This document shows positions 18,538 through 25,692 of a DNA stretch of 33,517 bases, piece after piece. Position numbers and translations under genes: made by a program. The notes under the pieces were generated by a model. That model ran no database searches. It saw only the letters and a list, made by a program, of their open reading frames with translations, and was not told the DNA's origin. Source of the DNA: 66-474 sp036278635 (GTDB lineage: Bacteria > Pseudomonadota > Gammaproteobacteria > Xanthomonadales > Rhodanobacteraceae); the NCBI GenBank assembly GCA_036278635.1, contig DASUKQ010000030.1, positions 1-33,517 on the forward strand, read 5' to 3'. Within the stretch, counting starts at the first letter, position 1, and each line of letters starts with the position of its first letter.

Positions 18538-19590
18538 TCAGTGCGTCCTCGCGCGGAGTGCATCCTCCGCCGGAGCCCGCGTGCCGAGGTACCAGTACGC
18601 AGCACCAAGCACCCCGTGCCGACCGTGCTCCATCAAACGGATGGGAACCCTTTCCAGGAAGCCGCGCATGCGGCCCTTGTCGAGAAAACGCTCGACGAAT
18701 TCGCTGCGAATCAGGAAATCGCGAATCGTGGACAGAATGCCGCCCGCCAGCCAGATGCCGCCGCTGGCGCGATAGAGCACCGCGAGATCACCGACAAAGC
18801 TGCCCAGCATGGCGCAGAACACCTGCAACGCCTGGTGTGCCTGGGCATCGTCATCGGCTTGCGCGGCGCGCGTCACGGCCTCGGGCGAGTCCAGGCCGGG
18901 AGCAATCCTCTCGATCGTGCACAAGGCCCGGTACAAATGGAGCAGGCCGGGGCCGGACAACGCATGCTCGCAGGACACATGCCCTGTGGTGCGCGCGAAG
19001 ATCCGCAGGATTTCCGCTTCCAGCTCGTTCCGCGGGGCCAGCGCGATCTGCCCGGCTTCGCCGGCCAGCACGGCCGGTCGGGATGCACCGGGCAGCAACA
19101 CGGCCGAGCCCAACCCGGTGCCGGGCCCGACCACCACTTGCGGATTCCGACGCGTGCCCGCAGCGGCACCCGAGAGCAGCAGCACGTCGTCCGGATGGAG
19201 GTATTGTGTGGCGTAGGCCACGGCCTCGAAGTCGTTGATCAGGACCAGGTCATCCAGTTCCAGCGACTCACGCAGGTCGTCGACGACGACATTCCATGGC
19301 AGGTTGTCGTTGACGACGACGCCGTCGATCACACAGCCGGCGCACGCCAGTACGCCGCGCGCGACGGAGCCGCAAGCGTGATGATCGAGAAAGTCGCGCA
19401 CGATGCCTTCGAGACCATCGTGTTCGGCGCAGAGGTACTCGTGATATGCGCGCACCGAAACCCAGCTGCCGCCGGGCAATCCCTCCATCAACCCGATGCG
19501 TGCATGGGTCCCGCCGATATCGGCCGCCAGCGACAACTCGCCTGCGACATCGCGCCGGGGCGCCGCCAATCGTTCTGCCGTTTGCGTCAC
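18538..19590 (-). CDS. Glucokinase-family (Glk, PF02685-type) hexokinase with altered sugar-site motif
   Basis: This is a cytoplasmic ATP-dependent hexose kinase of 350 residues. The phosphate loop is LAADIGGTHARIGL (DIGGTH at 24-29), the catalytic Asp is in VLINDFEAVAYA (N119, D120), and the second nucleotide loop is VVGPGTGLGSAVLL. GGIWLAGGIL is the adenosine motif. In E. coli Glk the sugar is held by an EGGH segment; here it reads GEAGQ (E178, Q181), so the conserved His is Gln, hinting at a changed substrate such as an amino sugar. It is the first gene of the operon, with a promoter about 120 bp upstream. The start could be the GTG at 19590 (GAGGGG upstream) or the ATG at 19638, which adds 16 residues. 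Two structurally different sugar kinases in one operon is notable. Confidence 0.88.
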   Translation of the reverse strand: MTQTAERLAAPRRDVAGELSLAADIGGTHARIGLMEGLPGGSWVSVRAYHEYLCAEHDGLEGIVRDFLDHHACGSVARGVLACAGCVIDGVVVNDNLPWNVVVDDLRESLELDDLVLINDFEAVAYATQYLHPDDVLLLSGAAAGTRRNPQVVVGPGTGLGSAVLLPGASRPAVLAGEAGQIALAPRNELEAEILRIFARTTGHVSCEHALSGPGLLHLYRALCTIERIAPGLDSPEAVTRAAQADDDAQAHQALQVFCAMLGSFVGDLAVLYRASGGIWLAGGILSTIRDFLIRSEFVERFLDKGRMRGFLERVPIRLMEHGRHGVLGAAYWYLGTRAPAEDALRARTH

Positions 19591-19687
19591 TCGATCTTTC
19601 CCCTCGCGAAAAACCAAGCCAGGTCCCGCCTGTTCCATTCCATCCGGCGCCCGAGCGCTTCTCGGCCCCGTTTGCGCCGAGGCGACA

Positions 19688-19709
19688 AATGACCTACCAT
19701 TAGGTTGTT
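19688..19709. promoter_or_regulatory. Candidate operator palindrome for the GntR-type regulator
   Basis: The core ACCTA-CCAT-TAGGT (19692-19705) is a perfect 5-bp inverted repeat; the arms extend imperfectly to AATGACCTA and TAGGTTGTT. It overlaps the predicted transcription start and lies about 100 bp upstream of the Glk-type kinase start, as expected for repression. GACCTACC recurs once at 18441-18448, upstream of the TonB receptor, as a possible half-site. The divergent GntR/UTRA gene is the natural candidate to bind it, but this is inferred from position and symmetry only. Confidence 0.5.
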
Positions 19710-19716
19710 AATACAG

Positions 19717-19745
19717 ATATTGCACAATCAGCAATCCGCTGTCAA
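19717..19745 (-). promoter_or_regulatory. Candidate sigma-70 promoter of the amino-sugar operon
   Basis: On the minus strand a perfect -35 TTGACA (19745-19740) is followed after 17 bp by CAATAT (19722-19717), a weak -10. Start of transcription would be near 19709, inside the palindrome at 19688-19709. The weak -10 with a perfect -35 is usual for a regulated promoter. Confidence 0.5.
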
Positions 19746-20320
19746 CCGGGGGCTGCGCCAGAGGAATTCAGCATCGAACATCCGTCGGATCAGCCGTGGA
19801 GGACCGGCACGACAACCGCCCGGATCAGCCAAGCTCCAGATGACGTGGTCGGCGGCGCGAAGTCATGCAAGCCGTGCGTATCGAGTCGGCTTTGTCGAAC
19901 AGGGTGGCAGCAAGGGATTCACGCTTTCGTGCGAGAAGGCCGAATCGAACTGGTCGCTCCGGCTACCACTGAGGTGAAGGCCAAGTTGGTGGAGGACGGC
20001 TGCGGTGTGTGACGTTGACAGCCAGGTTCCTCGAACAGCGAATCAGCACGTGACCGCCTGCAACGCCGCGAGCGTGATCACAGGCACCAGCAGCGGAGCC
20101 GGATTCATCCATGAGGACGTGTGATGCACGGTGAAGCGATCGTGGCCTACACCACCATCAGCTCGGAGCCGGACGCCGGGGTCGCGAATCTGCTCGCTAC
20201 ATGCCGGGCTACACTACCTTTCGTATCCCGCGACATGATTGGCGTGCCGCAGAACAACGAGGCGCATGTCTTCCTCGGCCATGCCCGTACCGTCAGACAG
20301 CCCGGGCCACGAGGCTAATA

Positions 20321-21100
20321 ATGGACCGCCCATCCGTGAAACGGACAGACGTCTCGAAAGTATCCCGGGGCAGCGCGTTGCCGCTGTACCACCAGATCGC
20401 ATCCGACCTACGGCACCGTATCCTGTCGGGATCCTGGAAGGCAGGTGAGCGCATCCCGAGCGAACCGGAACTCGCCGATCTCTACAAGACCAGCAGGGTG
20501 ACGGTCCGCCAAGCCTTGCGCATCCTCTCCGACGAGGGGCTGATTTCCCGTGAGCCAGGCCGCGGGTCGTTCGTCAGGGACCACTCCCTGGCCGCGAAGT
20601 CGCGGCGGCTGACCTCCTTCACCGTGGAGATGACCAGCAGGGGGATGCATCCCACCGCAGTGGTTCTCAGCCAGCAGACGCTCGCGGCCAGCGAAGAGGT
20701 CGCCGACGCACTCGATTTGCCGCATGGCTCGACGGTACTTCAGTTGTATCGGCTGCGGCGTGGCGATGCCGAGCCGATGGGGCTGCAAACCAGCTATGTC
20801 AGCCACGAGCGCTTCCCTGCCATTGCCCAGGTGGATTTCACATCCGCATCGCTTTACAACGAGCTGCACGCGCGCTACGGCATCGTCATCGATGAGGCCG
20901 ACGAGGCGTACCGCGCCACGACCGTGACCGATGAGGCGACCGCCGACCTGCTGGCCGTCCCGGTGGGTAGCGCGGCGCTCTACGTGATGCGCCGCGCTTT
21001 CAGCCACGGCGAGGCGGTCGAATACGCGACCTCGCTCATGCGCGCGGATCATTACCACATCGAGATGCACTTGACTCAATCCCCCCGCCGTCTCGGGTGA
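20321..21100 (+). CDS. GntR-family (HutC/NagR-like) transcriptional regulator with UTRA domain
   Basis: This is a 259-residue DNA-binding regulator. The winged helix-turn-helix at about 20-85 includes PLYHQIASDLRHRILSGSW, ERIPSEPELADLYKTSRVTV and RQALRILSDEGLISREPGRG, typical of GntR. A UTRA ligand-binding domain follows (about 105-250), with PHGSTVLQLYRLRRGDAEP, SLYNELHARYGIVI and YVMRRAFSHGEAVEYATSL. UTRA regulators beside amino-sugar genes (NagR/NagQ) usually sense GlcN-6-P or GlcNAc-6-P and repress uptake genes. The ATG at 20321 has GAGG 8 bases upstream; the open frame further upstream is Arg/Pro-rich and not part of the fold. The gene is transcribed away from the nine-gene operon and ends 54 bp from the convergent ABC gene. 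Confidence 0.93.
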   Translation: MDRPSVKRTDVSKVSRGSALPLYHQIASDLRHRILSGSWKAGERIPSEPELADLYKTSRVTVRQALRILSDEGLISREPGRGSFVRDHSLAAKSRRLTSFTVEMTSRGMHPTAVVLSQQTLAASEEVADALDLPHGSTVLQLYRLRRGDAEPMGLQTSYVSHERFPAIAQVDFTSASLYNELHARYGIVIDEADEAYRATTVTDEATADLLAVPVGSAALYVMRRAFSHGEAVEYATSLMRADHYHIEMHLTQSPRRLG

Positions 21101-21154
21101 ACCTGCTGCGGTACGGCGGGAGAGGAGCCGATCAGCATGCAGGCCTTGGCATGG

Positions 21155-22954
21155 TCAAGCCCCGCGTGAGGACATGCATCCCGTTTGATCGCTCACCTGG
21201 TGCAGTGCCCTCCTCGTGACCGTCGCGGTGCCGCCACGGCCGATACGCAGGCATTGGTCCGCGATGCCGAGCGGAGCCCGTCGGTGCGACACGACGATCA
21301 GGATCGTTTGTGGCAGGCGTCGCTTCAATGCAGCGAGCACGTTCATTTCGGACGCCGCGTCGAGCGCCCCGGTCGCCTCGTCGAGCACGGCCAGCGACGG
21401 CTCGCGCAGGATCACCTGGGCCAGCAACAGCCGTTGCAGTTCGCCTCCGGAAAGCCGGCAGGAGGCGCCTTGCAACTCGGCGCCGAGGCCGCCGTGCGCG
21501 TCCCGCCACCGCTGGCCCAGGCCGACATCCGCCAAAGTCTGGCGCAGCCGTCGATCTGTTGCACCGGGCGCCGACCACAGCAGGCATTCGCGCACCGTGC
21601 GCTGCCATGGACGGATGCCCTGGCTGACATACGCGCCTCTGCGCACGAGTTGCCGATAGGCTTCGAAGTCCAGCAGCCGTCCGCCGATGCGCGCCGCGAA
21701 GGAAGCGGGCAGCGTCATTCCCGCCAGGATATCCGCCAGCGTGCTTTTGCCGATGCCGGAGTCGCCCGCGACCAGGGTCATTTCGCCGGGAACCAGCACC
21801 AGGTTTTCGACCTCGAGGCGCAGCGAAGGCCGAACCACCCGCACGCGTTCGATGTGCACAGCGGGTGCGGCGGCGTGGCCCGTCGCCGGGTGCGTTTCCC
21901 CACGCGCGCACTCCAGCTTCGCGTAACGCTGCCACAGCTCGAATGCCGGAGCGGCCAGTCGCATCTGCTGGAAGTTGTGCCGGGTCGAAGCCATGTACGG
22001 CAGCAGGCGACCCAGCAGCAGCCCCACCGCGATGAGTGACGCCTGATCGACGCCGTGCCAACGGCCGGCGATCAAAAAGACGCCGACCATGCCGACGGCC
22101 GCGAGCAGTTCCACGACGAGTTTCCCGGAAGCCGTCAACTCGACTTGGCGCCGATAGGCATGCGCGAGGCTCGCGGAGAGGGCGCCATAGCCGGCCCGTT
22201 CGGCATCCTCGCGTTCGAACGAACGGACATGGCGCAACCGGCGCGGAAAATCCTCGCTGAACCAGAACAGCCGGGTCGTGTCCTTCACGTATTGCCTGCT
22301 GATCCGCGACTGCTCGCGACCGTGCCAGCGCAAGGCGACCATCCCGAGCCCCGCCAGCGCGGGCAGGACCAGCGTGAGCACCGGCGATACCCACAACGCG
22401 AACGCCAGGTTGACCGCCGTCGTCACGCCGGCCACCAGCAACTGCAGCATGGCGGCGATTCCCCCGTTGACGATCTCGACGTTGGCGGTCAGGACATTCG
22501 CGATCTCAGCCGAAGCCCTGGCGTCGAGCGTGGCAATGTCGGCGTCGATCAACCGGGCGTGCACCCTGCCCCGCAATCGCATGGAGCAATCGCTGACGAT
22601 GCGTGCACCCAGCGCCGCGACGAACCAGCGCAACAACACGTGGCTCCCCAGCGCCACCGCAAAGATCAACGTGAATGCGCTGCTGCCCGCCGCCAATGCC
22701 GGTACGCGGCCATCGAACAATGGCGCATGACCGGACCGGATCAGGGGCACGAGCGCGATGGCGGCGACGCTTCCCAGCAGTGCCGCGATCAACGACAACA
22801 GCACGTAGGCAGCAGTGCGCTGGGCGACGCCGCGTCCAACGACGGGTGCGAGTTCGCGCACTGGAGCGAATCGACGGTGACGCGGGAGCGGAACCGGGTC
22901 AGGCCCGCACGCAGACGAGCCGCATGCGTCAGGCGAGCAATCGGCGGAGCGCAT
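21155..22954 (-). CDS. ABC transporter, fused permease/ATPase (exporter half-transporter)
   Basis: This is a 599-residue inner-membrane exporter subunit, probably a homodimer. The transmembrane domain (about 45-340) has six hydrophobic helices such as YVLLSLIAALLGSVAAIALV and LVVELLAAVGMVGVFLI. The ATPase domain has Walker A GDSGIGKST (397-405), the signature LSGGELQR (about 501-508), Walker B SLAVLDEAT and the switch His in VVSHR. There is no C39 peptidase domain, so it would not cleave a leader itself. It follows the HPrK-related gene with an overlap of about 26 nt if it starts at the ATG at 22954; a GTG at 22999 would give a 71-nt overlap. The layout is like the McjD-type exporters of lasso-peptide clusters. 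The N-terminal ~45 residues are Pro/Arg/Cys-rich and share bases with the upstream gene. Confidence 0.88.
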   Translation of the reverse strand: MRSADCSPDACGSSACGPDPVPLPRHRRFAPVRELAPVVGRGVAQRTAAYVLLSLIAALLGSVAAIALVPLIRSGHAPLFDGRVPALAAGSSAFTLIFAVALGSHVLLRWFVAALGARIVSDCSMRLRGRVHARLIDADIATLDARASAEIANVLTANVEIVNGGIAAMLQLLVAGVTTAVNLAFALWVSPVLTLVLPALAGLGMVALRWHGREQSRISRQYVKDTTRLFWFSEDFPRRLRHVRSFEREDAERAGYGALSASLAHAYRRQVELTASGKLVVELLAAVGMVGVFLIAGRWHGVDQASLIAVGLLLGRLLPYMASTRHNFQQMRLAAPAFELWQRYAKLECARGETHPATGHAAAPAVHIERVRVVRPSLRLEVENLVLVPGEMTLVAGDSGIGKSTLADILAGMTLPASFAARIGGRLLDFEAYRQLVRRGAYVSQGIRPWQRTVRECLLWSAPGATDRRLRQTLADVGLGQRWRDAHGGLGAELQGASCRLSGGELQRLLLAQVILREPSLAVLDEATGALDAASEMNVLAALKRRLPQTILIVVSHRRAPLGIADQCLRIGRGGTATVTRRALHQVSDQTGCMSSRGA

Positions 22955-23984
22955 CGACGGAGTCGCCCGGGTGGTGTCCACGCCGCAATCGGTAAACACC
23001 CTTGCCCAATATCCCCCGTTTGAACACGCGCCAACCCGGTTGACGCGACGCGTTCGGCTGATCGGCCTCCAGCATGCGGCCTGCCTGCTGCGCGGAGAGC
23101 CGGATCAACAACGCATCGTTGCAATCGGCAGGTCGAGGGCTCACGAAGACCGCACCGACCAATGCCAACGGACCGGGAGCAGGCCGGCCGTATCCGCGCC
23201 GCAAATCGAGCTCGAACTTCTTGACGCCGCTGCGGCGGCGAATGACCGGCGCATGCGTGATCCATGCGAGCATCGCGTCGCCTGCGATGAAGTCGAGCGC
23301 GTCGCTTCTCAGGTGCAGGTAGTTCGGAACGCCAGTCGCCAGCAATGTCGCCGGATGCACGAAGACCGCGTCTTCCGCCAGCAGGTCCAGCCCGCGCAGC
23401 AACCCGTGCAGGGCCAGCGTGGACTTGCCCGAACCGCTGGCGCCGAGTAGCAGCAGCCCGCGCCCGTCGATCCCCACGCACGCCGCATGCAGCGGCGCCA
23501 GGCCGATCCCACGGGTCGCGAGAACGAACACCGCGAACTCGATCAACTCGCAGCGCAGTTGATAGGGATGCCGCAGCATGTCCTCCGTGGCGACGAGCTG
23601 CGCGCGGCCGCACGCGGGGTCGATGATGACGTAGTTCGAATCATCGATATTGGCGCGGATTCGATTTCCCTCCTGCCGGATCCGCGGTACCGGCGGTTCG
23701 ATGGTCCATGCATTCGCGCTCCGCGGCAGCAGGCGCATGGCTACCCGGAATTCGGCGGCGATGCCCGGGAACGACTGGGATGGCAGCCACCCATAGGCCG
23801 CCTCGACGAGTTCAAGCAGTTCACGAGAGTGGCTTTCGAACCGGAAAACGCCGCCCAGAACCCGCTTGCTCGTCGTCAGGCGCGAACCCCCGGGTTCGGG
23901 CGGTGGAAACGCTTTCCGGTGACGCCCATCACCGCCGTGAATCGCGCCGGGGCGATCGATCAAAGGCTCCAGGTTGGATCGCAC
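22929..23984 (-). CDS. HPr kinase-related protein (HprK-like P-loop kinase)
   Basis: This is a 351-residue protein. A beta-rich N-terminal part (about 42-150, VLGGVFRFESHSRELLEL) precedes the HprK-like kinase core: LAPLHAACVGIDGRGLLLL, then the P-loop GASGSGKSTL (181-190), then LLAEDAVFVHP (about 201-211) with the acidic residues expected near the phosphate, and VKKFELDLRRGYG. It is not the true HPr kinase of sugar control, since it lacks the HPr-binding signature and its neighbours are not PTS genes. Related kinases occur in lasso-peptide clusters, where they phosphorylate the precursor's C-terminal Ser, and in uncharacterised cassettes with PqqD-like and NTP_transf_5 proteins. The start is the GTG at 23984 with GGAG 11 bases upstream. 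It is divergent from the radical SAM gene and co-directional with the exporter. Confidence 0.85.
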   Translation of the reverse strand: MRSNLEPLIDRPGAIHGGDGRHRKAFPPPEPGGSRLTTSKRVLGGVFRFESHSRELLELVEAAYGWLPSQSFPGIAAEFRVAMRLLPRSANAWTIEPPVPRIRQEGNRIRANIDDSNYVIIDPACGRAQLVATEDMLRHPYQLRCELIEFAVFVLATRGIGLAPLHAACVGIDGRGLLLLGASGSGKSTLALHGLLRGLDLLAEDAVFVHPATLLATGVPNYLHLRSDALDFIAGDAMLAWITHAPVIRRRSGVKKFELDLRRGYGRPAPGPLALVGAVFVSPRPADCNDALLIRLSAQQAGRMLEADQPNASRQPGWRVFKRGILGKGVYRLRRGHHPGDSVDALRRLLA

Positions 23985-24180
23985 GGTTCGGCATTCTCCG
24001 GATGACTACGTGGGTGCGTTGCCGCCCGGAATAAGTTGCGCATCCGGCGCCTGCATTCGGTACCCGCGCACGGGACGTTCGGCGGCAACCGGCGACGCGT
24101 CTGGCGGCACTCACTTCCACGCGCCGTTCGGCCGGTCGTCCCACCGGACGCCGACGGGTGCAACAGAAGGTCCTTCGCCG

Positions 24181-25692
24181 ATGTTGAAGATCCAGGTCGC
24201 CCATTCCTATTTCCTGGGGTACGACCCCAAGCAATGGGAACGCGGCAAGCCTTACCCGCCGCTCGCGACGATCCAGGTCGCCGCACTGCTGAGGCGGCTG
24301 GGGCACGGCGTCGCGCTGTTCGACGCGATGCTCGCCGACGGTGTCGAGGCATACGAAGCCTGCATGCGATCTGCCGAGCCGGACGTGGTGGTCCTGTACG
24401 AGGACAACTTCAACTTCCTGACCAAGATGTGCCTGAGCCGGATGCGAGAAGCCGCCTGCCGGATGATCGCGGTGGCGCGCGCGCGCGGCGCGAGGGTGGT
24501 CGTCGCCGGCTCGGACGCGTCCGACCACCCCGAAGCCTTCCTCGCCGCGGGCGCCGACGTCGTGCTGATGGGCGAAGGCATCGCGGCGCTCGTCCAGTTG
24601 CTCGAGCGGCTGGACCGGCATCGGGACATCGAGACCCAGGGCTGGACGGCCGGCCTGTCCGGCATTTCCGTAGTCGCGGACGGGCACCCGCGAACGGCGC
24701 GCCTCGGCGCACAACCGCCGGACGCACAACTGACCGGCCTTCCGGCCTGGGACCTGATCGACATCGAGCGCTACCGGATGTTCTGGCTGGAGCGGCACGG
24801 TTACTTCAGCCTCAACATGACCGCGTCACGGGGCTGTCCGTTCCACTGCAACTGGTGCGCCAAGCCGATCTGGGGCAACCACTACCGGCGAGGCGACGCC
24901 CGTGAAGCCGCCGCGGAAATGGGGTACCTCAAGCACAGCTTCCATCCAGACCACATCTGGTTCGCCGACGACATCTTCGGTTTCCGCAGCGAGTGGGTGG
25001 AACGATTCGCCGAATGCCTGGGCAGCAATGACGGCGCGGTGCCGTTCACGATCCAGACCCGGGCCGATCTGTCGACCGAAGCGATGGCTGCCGCGCTCCA
25101 GCGCGCCGGTTGCGTGGAGGCATGGCTGGGTGCCGAGAGCGGCAGCCAGCGCGTACTCGACTGGATGACGAAGGGAACGCAGGTGACCAAACTGGTCGAG
25201 GCGCGCAAGCGGCTCGGAGCGCACGGCATCCGGGTCGGTTTCTTCATCCAGCTCGGCTACCTGGGGGAGGAACTCACCGACCTGCTCGCCACCCGCGAGC
25301 TGATCGGGCGCGCTGCGCCCGATGACATCGGTGTCAGCGTTTCGTATCCGCTCCCCGGCACCGGCTTCTACGACCAGGTGAAGACCCAGCTCGGCAGGAA
25401 AACGCATTGGCGCGACAGCGGGGATTTGGCGATGATGTTCCGCGGTACCTACGACTCCGCGTTCTACCGGAGCGTGCGCGACCTGCTGCACGACCAGGCT
25501 GCCCTGCAGCAGTCGCGCGGCACCAGTTCGCCGGAACACATTGCACGTGCTTTCGCCGAACTGGATACCCGCTGGGAGGCACTGATCGAAACCGAACAGC
25601 TCCATCGCAACCACGATGCAATGGCCGCGCCGGCGCCAACCCCTCACCCAGTCGTACCCTTGCGCCGTGTTGCCACCTCTCAAACTCGTTAG
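24181..25692 (+). CDS. Radical SAM enzyme with N-terminal B12-binding-type domain
   Basis: This is a 503-residue enzyme. Residues 1-150 form a Rossmann-like cobalamin-binding domain (YPPLATIQVAALLRRLGHGV, ARVVVAGSDASDHPEAFLAA, DVVLMGEGIAAL), without the DxHxxG motif, as in BchE-like members. The radical SAM core carries the 4Fe-4S ligands in CPFHCNWC (C219, C223, C226), then HIWFADDIFGF, RADLSTEAMAAALQRAGCVE and WLGAESGSQRVLDWMTKGT, typical of the B12-dependent class. Members methylate unactivated carbons, form rings or contract them; the substrate here is unknown. The ATG at 24181 precedes the domain directly, though the frame is open upstream. It overlaps the next gene by about 26 nt, implying coupled translation, and is divergent from the HPrK-related gene by about 196 bp. 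Confidence 0.9.
   Translation: MLKIQVAHSYFLGYDPKQWERGKPYPPLATIQVAALLRRLGHGVALFDAMLADGVEAYEACMRSAEPDVVVLYEDNFNFLTKMCLSRMREAACRMIAVARARGARVVVAGSDASDHPEAFLAAGADVVLMGEGIAALVQLLERLDRHRDIETQGWTAGLSGISVVADGHPRTARLGAQPPDAQLTGLPAWDLIDIERYRMFWLERHGYFSLNMTASRGCPFHCNWCAKPIWGNHYRRGDAREAAAEMGYLKHSFHPDHIWFADDIFGFRSEWVERFAECLGSNDGAVPFTIQTRADLSTEAMAAALQRAGCVEAWLGAESGSQRVLDWMTKGTQVTKLVEARKRLGAHGIRVGFFIQLGYLGEELTDLLATRELIGRAAPDDIGVSVSYPLPGTGFYDQVKTQLGRKTHWRDSGDLAMMFRGTYDSAFYRSVRDLLHDQAALQQSRGTSSPEHIARAFAELDTRWEALIETEQLHRNHDAMAAPAPTPHPVVPLRRVATSQTR

Larger units (their letters stand above)
19591..20320. other. Divergent intergenic region between the operon and its GntR regulator
   Basis: This 730-bp region has no convincing intact gene. 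The end next to the operon holds the promoter and palindrome described separately. Plus-strand bases about 19905-20012 read WQQGIHAFVREGRIELVAP and then more to a TGA; this looks protein-like but has no start codon or recognisable family, so it may be a gene remnant. Other short frames (20121-20318) show no domain and no consistent coding bias. Confidence 0.5.

Noticed and set aside
22861..22999. Cys-rich peptide (CSPDACGSSACG) as a possible precursor
   Set aside because: It is the N-terminal stretch of the ABC exporter frame lying partly over the end of the kinase gene; no stop codon separates it from the exporter, and the Cys codons mostly reflect the overlap.
22929..23984. True HPr kinase/phosphorylase of carbon control
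   Set aside because: The P-loop is present but neighbours are not PTS genes and the N-terminal domain and HPr-binding segment do not match.
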